Assembly (NCBI GenBank): GCA_028564705.1
Contig: JAPXFQ010002822.1
Span: 1,116,001 to 1,180,000 of the forward strand
Length of the DNA stretch: 64,000 nucleotides
Source: Apricaphanius iberus
Taxonomy: Eukaryota > Chordata > Actinopteri > Cyprinodontiformes > Aphaniidae
Direction: 5' to 3'
Part shown: positions 21,601 to 33,600 of the stretch, piece by piece
Position numbering within the stretch: position 1 is the stretch's first letter
How the letters are laid out: every line of letters starts with the position of its first letter
Notes under the pieces: model-generated
Seen by the model: the letters and a program-made list of their open reading frames with translations, nothing else
What the model was told of the DNA's origin: nothing
The model's database searches: none
Program-made: the position numbers and the translations under genes

Positions 21601-24600
21601 TCCATGGTGAAGACAGCCATGGCAAGGCGTACATACTTGCCACGCACCCCCTACGCTTCGGCTTTGGTGCAGGCTCAGCAGTCTGTGCTGTCGGTTCCAG
21701 CCCAGGGACAGAAGGGAAGGAAAAAATGCCATTTCTGCAAAGGGAAGAGGTCCTTGCATGCACGCTTTTGCAGCAAATGTAGTTGCCGTGTGCAAAGAGC
21801 ATGCAATTGTTCTTTGCTCTACCTGCAGCCAATAGAGCCCCCCCACACACATACCCACTAACATACACACACACGACTGTTCTTTGTGTTCTAATAAGCT
21901 GTTCAACTGGCTATGTTTGCATGAGCATTTTTTTGTGCATTTGGAGGAACAACGTCGCAATTTAAAAAAAATCTTAAAATAAACAAAAAATACAAAGTGA
22001 TCGGAATATATTTTTATGCCCATTTGTAACACTCCGAGGCTCTGACAATCCACCCCTAAAACATGTGATCTGGATAATTTACGCAAAAAATTATGATTGC
22101 TTTCAGTTTTTTCATTTTTTTTACTGTCCAGGTATTTATCATAAACCTGGCAATAGAGGAGTTAAATCTAAGAAACATACAAATATTTTTTTTTATATTT
22201 TGAGTACTGAAGCTAAGGATGAAATTCATCCAAAAAAAGGAAACATTTATGTAATATTATATAATATTTATCTATGTATTTTTTTAGCACTTTTTTGTGC
22301 ATTTGGAGGAACCTCGCAATTTTAAAAAAATCTTAAAGTAAACAAAAAATACAAAGTGATCGGTATATATTTTTATGCCCATTTGTAACACTCCAAGGCT
22401 CTGACAATCCACCCCTAAAACATGTGATCTGGATAATTTACGCAAAAATTATGATTGCTTTCAGTTTTTTCAGTTTTTTTTACTGTCCAGGTATTTATCA
22501 TAAACCTGGCAAAAGAGGAGTTAAATCTAAGAAACATACAAATATTTTTTTTTATATTTTGAGTACTGAAGCTAAGGATGAAATTCATCCAAAAAAAGGA
22601 AACATTTATGTAATATTATATAATATTTATCTATGAATTTTTTTTAGCACTTTTTTGTGCATTTGGAGGAACAACGTCACAATTTTTGAAAATTTTAAAA
22701 TAAACAAAAAATACAAAGTGATCGGAATATATTTTTATGCCCATTTGTAACACTCCGAGGCTCTGACAATCCACCCCTAAAACATGTGATCTGGATAATT
22801 TACGCAAAAAATTATGATTGCTTTCAGTTTTTTCATTTTTTTCTACTGTCCAGGTATTTATCATAAACCTGGCAATAGAGGAGTTAAATCTAAGAAACAT
22901 ACAAATATTTTTTTTTATATTTTGAGTACTCAAGCTAAGGATGAAAATCATCCAAAAAAGGAAACATTTATGTAATATTATGTAATATTTATCTATGTTT
23001 GGTTTTTTTTGCACTTTTTTGTGCATTTGGAGGAACAACGTCACAATTTTTGAAAATCTCACATTAATCAAAAAATACAAAGTGATCACAATATATTTTT
23101 ATGCCCATTTGTAATACTCCAAGAGTCTGACAATCCACCCCTAAAACATTTGCTCTACATATTGCACAAAAAAAATTATTTAATTTTTTCCTTTTTTTTA
23201 TATTTTTGACACTCCATATTTTAATTAGAAACCAGGCAATAAATGGGTCAAATCTGAAAAACACCCAAATATTTTTATATATTTTCTTAGTACTGAAGCT
23301 AAGGATGAAATTCATGTAAAAAAAAATGGGACTTATGATATATTATATAATTTTATATACACATAAGTCTCCAATGCATCTTTTTGTGCACAAGGAGTAA
23401 AAACGCTATAAATATTTTTGGAGGTTATGAGGGTTAAAACTTTTCACCTTTTTTTTGTTTTAGATAAAATATAGGCCCTAAATCTGGAAGCATAGAAATT
23501 TTTCATAAACTCTCCGAGCTGTAAAAACAGGTGAACAGATAAATAACTCAGATTTAAAAATACATTTTAAGGTGAATAAGAATGTTGTAGGGTGTGTACA
23601 GCATTAGGTACAAAGTATTTGTTTCTAAAGCCACTCTTTTTAATTCTCTTTAAATTCATAGTAAATAGGATGCACATCCACGGCATTTTAATTTAAAAGC
23701 TTACTTACATGCAGCCAGATCTGTATCTTATCCAAGTTTAAGAATTAAATGAATCCTGTAATTATTGCTAAAAATAGATGATTTTCTTTTTAATTAGACA
23801 AACATGAATCAGCCTTCTTTAGTTTTATCTATTATGATTTGTACTTCACTGTCTGTATAAAACTATTTTGTTAAATTAAAATACTGCATCACTTTATTGT
23901 TGAAGAGAAAACAATGCAATCATATTTTTTATCATTTAGAAAGTGTCAAACAAGGTTTTATTTTTTCTTTGCTCCAAGTAGCTCCATATAAAAACAACAA
24001 AAAACAACAACAACTGATTCCTTTATAAACCGAAGTCGAAAGGTGACGGAGAGAATTTACATTGATATCGGTCATGGCTTTGCCTGCAGCAGGGGAGAAA
24101 ATGGGTCGATATCGGCTGCTGCTGCTTTGGCATCTAGGACATCGGAAATCTGTGAGGGATTGCAAATTTTTGTTCAGGTCGGCAACAGGAATGAAGCTTC
24201 AATCGGGGGTGTTATCTTTTCCCCATACAGGCTTCCGTCGGGTAGCAGTAGCAGAAGAAGTCAGTGTGTGATAGACGGAGAAGCCAGCAGCAAGCCCGTG
24301 GTTTCGGAGAAGACGGTATAGCAGCAGAGAGGCAGGATGTCTCCGCGGTGATCAGAGAGCTGGATAGGGTGCAAGGCGGCAGATTTGGAGTCTCCAGAGA
24401 CTGATGATCAGTACTGGCATGAAGAACATAGATAAAGAGCTGGACGCATGAACAGATCGATGTCAGAGATGTGAGGTTAGTCAAAAGTCTTTTAACTTTC
24501 GAGAGGATCTGTGCTGTCATGATGCTTTTTGCTGGAGCTTTTGTCAAGCTAAGCCCGCCCATGTCCTCACCCACCACAGTTCCTTTCGGATGGTAAGGGA

Positions 24601-27600
24601 AACACAACCTACCCGTTCTAGACTTTACCGTTCCGTACTGGTCGGGTCTAAAGCGACCCTAGTGGAAAAGCGGTGATAAAGTTTTATTAATTTTTTTTAT
24701 AGGAGACCACACATACATCAATTTCCCTCCTCACACGTGTACCATCAAGAACTGTATCAGCAGCTGTGAGGAAATAATAAAGAACAAAATAAATATAACA
24801 GCCTTTTCTCCGCGATATCTTCTCATACTCTAAATGGCCTTAAGTGGTGTTCTGGCAGGTACTCCCAGGGGAAACAGACTGATCCCAACCTGAATCAGTA
24901 TCTCCATAGACAGCTCACCCTTTCCTCCCCTACACTAGCAGTCTGTGTTGAAGCAAAACTGTGGAAGCCTTTGACTGAAAACACTCTTGTCATAGGATAG
25001 TCCCATGAAGAGGATGATCAGGTCAGCTTTACATGCAGAAAATTTTAATGTGATTGTGGAGTTCAAACCATAAATTCCTTTGATCTCTCCTTTATTTCAT
25101 TAAATAAAAGAGCAGCGGCTTCCTGATTTTTCCTTTTACACCACGAATTTTAGTTTTTTTAGTCAAATTTAGGAACGTTAACTATTCGGGATTAATTCAC
25201 AGCTATCCTGAGATTAATTCCATTCAAATCTTTAATCGTTTGACAGCCCTAATTAATATATTATTTATTACTATTACCTTGTATTATTGTTCTTTATTCA
25301 GTATTCTTCTTATTCTCATTCATATTATTTATTAAATGTTTTGGCCTTTAAATAGTATAACTTGACGATTTTGGCCCACGTTGCAGGAAGGTTTACGCTT
25401 TACGCCAAGCTTTTTTTAAATTTCATTAATATTTTTAGGATTTAGAAAACAGAACCAAGAATATAAAAAAGTGAAACTCAAGCTTTTTCACATTTAAAGA
25501 TTTTTTTTAAATCCTCATCCAGAACTGGATTAACATTTAAAACTTTCAGAGATTTCTCCAGTCAGTTGATAGTTATTTCTAGTTAAGCCATTTAAACTTA
25601 ATGGATGATGCATCTTATCTCAGGTAGTGTTCATCTATGTTTTGCATCTAACCATTTTGCAGAGAGTTTCCCACCTGTTGGGAATATTACTCTCAGGACA
25701 TTTATGCACATCAAAAAACATCATATAGGGCATTATGTTAAAAAGGCAAGCAGCTTGTTATTTAAGGCAGCTTGCAATCAACCTTCTAAATATTAAATTT
25801 GTTTTTAGATTAGATGTTCTACATACGTTAGCCAATTTAAATCTTTTATGAGAAGTTGGTTAGATGGAAAATAAAGGTGTTGCACCTGAGAGCTGAGTCC
25901 AGTCTGAAAGGGAGTTCTGTTTCTCAGATTTCTACCTGGATCTGGAGGGAAGTCCTCGGGTTGAATCCACGCTGGCTCCAATAACGCTCTCTGCTCCACA
26001 GCTGCTGGTGGCCTCCCAGACCAGAGACAAGCTGGATGAGGGATCCAAGTCTTCTTGCTCACAGCGGCTGAGCTGACCCGGAGGATGAATAGGAGCTCTG
26101 CGTTGGAGCGAATCGAAGTGTGCTGCCCAGCGCTCATGGTCCTCTGTCTGCAGCAACAACGAGATGTTAGCACAGAGACCTGAGATCCAGGTCAGCCTCC
26201 GGCGTCTTCACAGCACCTGTCTCCGCAGCTGCTCCTCTCGTTTCCGGCGCTCGGCCGTCTCTACCCTCTGACGGTCCAGCTCCTCCAGCCAGCGTCTCCT
26301 CTGCTCCTCTTTCCTCTCTACGCTCAGCACTTCCTCCTACAGAGAAAACAGGAATCAGTTCCGGGTGAAATGTTTCAAACAGCGAATGAGATTCATTTTG
26401 CTGCTGCAGAAACGCTCAAAGTTTAGATTTACCCCAAGTTGGAGGCTGGACCTGATGGCTGCAGGTTGCTCTCTGTGGCCAACAGGTGACACGCTCTCTA
26501 GGTATTCCGCACCCTAAAACACACAGGAACGTGTAAATCAGGAAAAAGGGGATAAAACGGGCCACAGAGTTGGATCCAGGTAATTGATACTGGTTCCTAA
26601 AAAACACCATAAGTTTTATGGATTTCAGGAGCAGTTATTGCATTATCATAATGTCTTATTAATATGCAACATTTAGTTTATTATACCTACAGGTAATCTG
26701 AAGGAATAGCAACTTCAGCACAGGAGTATAAAAGAGATCCGTTTGTTGTCTATAGCTCAGCCAAAAATGAGTCATGCCTCTAAGATATTTAGGTTTAAAG
26801 TAATCTTAACATTTTGGGGTCCTAACTTGGATCTGTTGATCTGTCATTGATGATTGAGAAGGAAATAAACATTTTTAAATGGCAAGGTTTGCATAAAATG
26901 TGAGTAAAATTGATTATTTTTCTATTAATACTCCTTTTACATCAATTTATCATTTATTCGGAAATGCTTGCCTCATTTTCTGTCAGAAACAAAGCTCTTG
27001 TTTTAATAAAAATTTAAATCTAAATCTGCCAAGAGTTTGAATAATTCTAGACTTGGATGGAATATGCCAGGCTGCTATTAAAGCCAGAGGTTACTTTGAA
27101 GCATTTCTTGCATTTATACGGAAGAAATGGTCTCATTTAATCGGACATTTTTTTAGACATTGAATTTATATCTTATGTATGTGATTTTAAAAAATTTAAA
27201 ACTTTAAATGAAAATTCTTTGAGGTTAAATTCTTATATGTTCAAATTTCAAAGGTTGTCCAGAGGATTTTTTGGGATGACATTTTTGAAGGTGAAATATC
27301 AGCAGGGGAAATTTTGCACGCTACATTTTTAAAGGTACATTTTTTGCAGACTAAAATGAAGGTGAAGTTGTTTGCAGGCAATGTTAAAGTACAAAAATAA
27401 TCAAACCCTAATTCCAAGTATACAAATTCATTGTCTAAAAAAAAGGCTAAATCTAATGTGACTATTTTTCTGCCTTAGATGTATTTTGCTTTCAGCCAGT
27501 GAAGCATAGGTGAAGTTTTATCTTCTGTGAAGAGGTTTTATTAAGTTGAGGAGTTTATCAAACAGGAGAATAATCCTTTTAGGGGCAAGAAGATGCTAGT

Positions 27601-30600
27601 TTACACCTCACTCTGCTTTTTTTTCTTTGAAAAAACAGCACAGAGTGGTGCTGGTTTATGGCTGGATATCAAATGTATACCCCTATAAATAACTCCATTC
27701 AGAAGAAAAAAAAACAATCAATGAAGATGAAAGTGAAATACCTGCAGTCTGCTGGGGGCTGAATGCTGGAGCTGCTTCGTCAGGGCAACTTGTTCATCTG
27801 AAATTAGACATTCGTTTCATTTCAAGTGTCAATGGCAAAATTTTCACTCAATGTTTCCTCCCTTGTTTGTTTAAAATAAGACTCAATCCGTTTTTAGATT
27901 TGGATGAGAAAGTATTCATGGCTCAGTGTCAGTGTCAGTCATGGCTGCTTCTGGAAGTTTCTGTTAAGGAGTCAGTTTTTCTCTCCTCTGTCGCCACATG
28001 CATGTATTAAATACTAAAAACGTCAGAAGGATTCCAGTTTCATTTAAGTTTTAGGATATTTTTTTATTTTTTTTGCCACAATAGCTGCTTCATCCAATGA
28101 TTATAGAAAACTTCCTCCAGACGAGAAGATTTTAAAGCTTGCCACCTTTCCTGCTGGTAAACTTCCAAATCCTGGCCTGGATCCAAAGACTCATCCTAAA
28201 CATCCGATTCTGTCAGACAGACATCTCATTCTTCCGGCTCCTTCAGCAGAAAGATGAGCTGGACTGAGAGAAAGCAGGAAGTGGATGTCTGCATCCACTT
28301 ATCCCTGCAGGGTGTTTGCTCTTCAGCTATTTAGTGCATGTGGGCAGCAGATCCTTCAGTAAAGCCCTAATGGAAGCTTTCTCCAAACAAAACAACATTT
28401 AAAGTGGTCACACAAAGGCCCAGTCTGCCAGACCGATAAGATAAACCAGATAACCAGGTAAGACAGACGTGGCAGCAAATATATTTAATCTGGTAGATGC
28501 CTAATCCATAAAGAACTGGAGTTTCAGCACACAGTAAATGATCATGTTTGACAACGTGTCCCAGGGTGGAGAAATCTCAAAAAGCCGGCTCAGTTGTCTC
28601 CGTGTGCATGAGCTTTCCGCCATATTTCCTGAGCGGATCACGTCGCCGCCCCATTCCTATATGTAACATGCATCTCATGCGCCTTATTATGCATCCTAGG
28701 ATGTGATTTACTGCCCCTCCTCTATCACCAGCAGCAAGTACACTTTATTCTTTTAGATAAAGCTCTCACTGAAAGCTAGATTTGTTATTTGCCATCGAGT
28801 TGACTACACATGCTCAGTGTTCTTTTCTCTGTTTCGTCTGTGTAAACAGGGCCTAAGACAGATACGGTCCCTGCTACAGTTGAGTGTTTTTACCAAGTTC
28901 CCTTTTCCACTGAGCCCTCTTTGCATGGATTGTGGCTCTGCTGTCTGATTGATGCTCATCCAGCCAACTGAACGAAGATGGCAACCTAGAAAGAAAACCC
29001 CAAAACATCAGAACAATTAACGTTGAGATACAGATTTTTGATCACATCTAGAATCTGTATGATCTTCCTTAAGAACCGAGGACAGATGGTCGTTTCAGTC
29101 TGAGTTTTTATTCTTTTTATTTCTAAAACTTAAAGGTTCTTGGGCCCTTTCACTATGGCTCTGAATAAGTTTAAATAAAAATCAATAAAATTATAAAGAA
29201 CCAACCATTTTTTTGTAGATATAATATAAAAAAAATAGGTTTTAGCTGTTTTTCTATGGAATAAAATCCTTTTTGTTTTTTTTCTGGACTTGGATCAAGG
29301 TCAAATCTGTCATAGCTGCAGAGTGGCCGTTCTATGTGGATGTTTACCTGCCATGTTTTTCCTCAGTTCCTCCATCCTTCTTTTCTTCCACTCTGAGTTC
29401 GTCGCCATCCTCCTTTATTTCTGTTTCTTCTCTCTCGTTTGCAGATGAGGCGAAGTTAGTGGTGGTTTGACCTCCTAACAAATAAAATTGTAACATGTAG
29501 TAGTTTGCAAACAGCAGACCTTCAGTAATTGTGACCGCCTCCACCTTGCAGCGCCTGCTCCTCTGGACCAAGCTGGCCGGAGCTGGATGACGTATGGAGG
29601 TTGCTGAGGATCTGTCGCAGCTGTTCGCTGGTCAGACACGCCACGCCATCCTTCAGGCCCACATCCACCAGCTCCAATCCCGCCCCTCCATCCTCAGCAT
29701 TCGGGGGTGGTCCCAACCTCCTGGAGGATCCCAGGGGCCTGACGGTGGCACTGAGCTTGTGTTTGTTTGTCTTCATTTTGAGAGGAAGCGTCTAAAGTTA
29801 TACAGCGGGTTGCAGAAGGTAAATAACTCACCTCAGCATCTGAAATTCATGATCATCTTACACCACGACAGACAGGCTGTTGAAACAAGTTCTTGGTTTG
29901 ATCCAAATGGTTGATGGCAGGGGTTTACCAAAGTCCGGCTTGGGGCCCTCTGAATTATTTTCTTGTCTATTTTTTATTTTTTTTTAGCTTTTAGGATGAC
30001 AGTTTCCCTGATAAACAAAATCCTTCTATAATAATAAAACATATTAGGTACAACAAAGGTTGTTTCTTAGTTTTTTAAATCAGGTTTCTGCAGTGATTTC
30101 AATGCAGTCACAAATAGAAACACAAACATCCAGATACTTCTCCTCTAAAAAGAAAACGGCTGGGTGCCCCCCTCCTCCCACCGTGGTCCCGACTGATTAA
30201 TACAACAAGCGTTTTAGAAGAAAGGTTGATCCATGTTCTGTTCTTATTGCTGAGCTCAGACTAAAAACATTCATTTATTTTTATTTTTTTGTTGTATTAC
30301 GTTATTCTTCATTTAAACTTAATTTATATCCAATTGATATTTACTGTATTAATGTATTTTTATTCAGTCATTTTTATTATTTGTTTTACTTTATTTTATC
30401 TTTATTTATTTAAGTTGTCCTTATCAAATAAGTACAAACAGCAGATGCTTACTTAAGTTGTATTTATTTGTTTTTATTCTTTTGGTATTTACGTGATTTT
30501 TTAAATCTCTATATTTAATTGTATTTATTAATCTTATTTAAGTATGTAACTTAATTTTTTTTTTATTTTAATTTAAATTTGTTACCCTCTTTATACTATT

Positions 30601-33600
30601 TTTATACATATTCTAGTGTAAATAAATGAAAAAAGGAAAACAATTAGCCCCCAAATATTATAACCAGGAGCCGGCCACGATGGCACTTAAGAACATCGCT
30701 GAAATTTCAAAGAACAAAGTAATAGTTTAATATGGATATTAAAATAATGTTATGTTTTTTAGTTTTCCCATTGACTAATTGCATCAAATTTCCACAAATA
30801 TACAATAAAAGTACCAGTAAAGGTAAAAATGGCTCTGGGATGCAGACGCATAGTCTAACCCGGACTTTCCACCGGACGCGTCAGCACCAGGTTTCACTCG
30901 CATATTCTGCTGTTTGGCCCTTTCCACCGGGGGCGTATGAGGCACGTAGCAGCAGGGAAGCCGCTGTCACGAGAGAGCACGAAACAGTATTTATTTGGGT
31001 AAGTTCATTGTGGTTTATTTATTAAAACCTCAAGCCCCGTTTATTTTAGCTTGCATAACTGAAAAGGGTGCATATAGAACGGGGCCAAAAAAAAAAACAA
31101 AACAAAAAAAATCACATTCATAAGTAGGATAAACTCACCATCTTGCCCCATAACAGCAGATACGTCACTCCATGCTTTATTCTTCTTTACGTTGTCTTTA
31201 TAAAAAAAAGAGTGCCTGGGGTCATACAGCACGTTTATTTTATTTAAAAAATTTCCGGATGCAGAGCCGTCTGATTTCCTGTCCTCCCCGATCTAAAATA
31301 TCAAAATGTACACGTTTCAGAGGCGTCCCGCGTAGAAAGTGGGACTGCCGCGTATATTTAAAAAAAGTGCTCCGACATGACGCTCCTGTGACGTGGCAAA
31401 CTCGTGCTGCTTTCGCCTCCGGTGGAAAGGATTGTATTGATTAGAGCTATCAGCCGGGTATGACGTGCTGCTGTTGTAACATACTGCTGACGCGTCCGGT
31501 GGAGAGGAGGGGTAAGCTTGTAGGCCTGACTAATAACACCTCCCACAGCGAGACCTTGTTTATGTTCAGATATGATTTAATGACTCCTTTTCTACAAAAA
31601 TCTTAGAACTTTGTTCCTTTCAATAAGACCTTCCGTCTTTATTTTACGGCTTAGCAGAGCGAATAAATAAAAAAGGTACAAGCAATTTATACATAAAAAA
31701 AAAATTATATAACAAGTCCAGGGGCCCCTCAACTGCTTACAACTTGACTATTTTGACCCTCATGGCAAAAAGATTGGACACCCTGGTTTATGCCCGCTCA
31801 AACTTTCACTTTCTACCAGTAAAAGAAGGAGAAAAAACTGTTTCAATTTTGTTGCAGTTAAGATTCTTAATGAATCATAGATATAAAAACAGTAATAGAA
31901 ATAATTCTGTCTCAATAGTAATTTCCATCCGTTGTATATTTTATCTAAAAACTAGGTGATTAACCCATTCCTTTTGGTTCTGATCCCAGATTGGGCCAGT
32001 TGATTCGACCCGTGATGAAACCACAATAACTGACTGACTACCTGATGGTAAATAATGTTTAATGGAATCATTTACCATCTTGTTGCAGTAGAGTGTGAGA
32101 TGATCATAGAAAATAACTTCAAAACATTGATTTTTTTTTGGGGGTGGGGTGGGGGTTCCTCCTCTTACCTTAGCCACGGCTTTATTACCGCGCTCCCTGT
32201 GATGGACCGGTACCTTGGATGATGTCATGACGGTGCTCCTCCTGTCAGCGGTGGCGATGCTGGAGTCACAGGATGGAGCTGCTGCTCCTGCTTTGAACCT
32301 GGCCTCCCTGCGGCTCCGTACGACCTGGGGAGGCGGACGCTCCTCCTGCTGGACGTCTGACTGCCCGGCGCCGAGGATGTTAGCAGCTCGGTGCCTGCTG
32401 GGCAGCTGCAGGGAAACGCGTCACAAACCATTCAGTCAAACAAAGACCCTGGAATTATTTTCAGTAGAGAGGTTTGAACTGATTTTGACGGCCATTCCTA
32501 CCTTTACTGGATTTTTCCCAATACCTGCTGCAAATGAGAGACCAAACAGTGAGCAGCATCGAATGCAACACCATTAAGCAAAAAAGAAAGTACCATCGAA
32601 ACAATAAAAAAGGCCTCTGAATTGAGACATTATTGATTGTCTGGGGTAAAATTGTAATCATTGATTATTATTTAAGGTTAAACAGAAATTTGCTGTACTT
32701 TATAGAAGATTTTAAATTATTTGGCAAGAAATGTATCATAAGCAACAAAAAAAACAACAATAAAATATTGGTTGAAAATAAAAGCAAGGCAAGGAAATGT
32801 TATTTGTACAGCACACTTTCAACAACAAGGTTATTCAGGTAGATGTAAACTAGCATATTAGGGCAAAATCTCTTGAAACCAGCCAATTTGTTCCAAAATG
32901 TTATTTTAAAATTAGCTATAAAAAAGGTATTAAAGTCTCACCATGATTGAGTAAAATCAATCTGGGTTTTCCATCTTCTAGTTCAAACAGCAGGCCATCT
33001 CTGTACGGGAGCAGAAGGCGTCATTGGAGCATGAAACAGAAAAATCATCATCATAACCAGGAATAAAGGAGCCAAAGTGAAGAATGAATGAAAGTTAACA
33101 GCTGCTCTCCATTCTCTCGCAACTTACTTCTGATTTAAAACAGAATCAAAGAAACAAATCTCTGGATTTTTCTAAAAAGGATTCAGGGATAGTTCAGTTT
33201 TGTGTGGCCTTCTCTGCTTTATGTTGCAGCCGGATGCTGAGGTCTTTTACATTAATAATAAAACAATTTCAGATGGAATCAATTAAAAAAAATAAAACAT
33301 TTAAATAACTATTTAGAGCCTTTATGTAGCAATTTATTCAAAGCACCTTCAGTAAAAAAAAGAAAAAGCCAGTTTGACTCTTTTTGGATGTCTGGAATAA
33401 AGATAGACAGATATGGGGTTTTCTATTGCCAAGGCCAATTAAAAAAGAAGTCTTATTTGCAGAAAAAATATTCCACTAATGATAATAGTGGATGCACAAG
33501 ATTTCTGAGCCAAATGACTTTTTAAATGCTGAATTTAACCAACTCTTTCATCCTAACTTTGTTCACTGTGAATAATGTCACTCTCCTACCAGCTTTAGCA

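Larger units (their letters stand above)
18388..23433 (+). mobile_element. piggyBac element, internally deleted, carrying a nested Tc1
   Basis: Flanked by TTAA at both ends (18384-18387 and 23434-23437), the piggyBac target signature. Terminal inverted repeats are CCCTCTTAACCTCC at the left and, reversed, CCCTCATAACCTCC at the right (13 of 14 identical). Inside are a remnant of piggyBac transposase (21181-21861), an array of ~362-bp tandem repeats next to the right end, and a Tc1 element inserted 235 bp from the left end. Without the Tc1 it is about 3.4 kb. It lies in ccdc66 intron 11, antisense to the gene. Confidence 0.85.

Noticed and set aside
21488..22086. 128- and 178-residue minus-strand frames
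   Set aside because: Antisense to the piggyBac remnant and to the tandem repeats.
21925..23376. CRISPR-like array
   Set aside because: Units are about 362 bp and contiguous with no spacers, and they lie inside a eukaryotic transposon.
24043..24607. 92-residue plus and 131-residue minus frames
   Set aside because: Inside the hAT-like repeat whose other copy shows no conserved frame.
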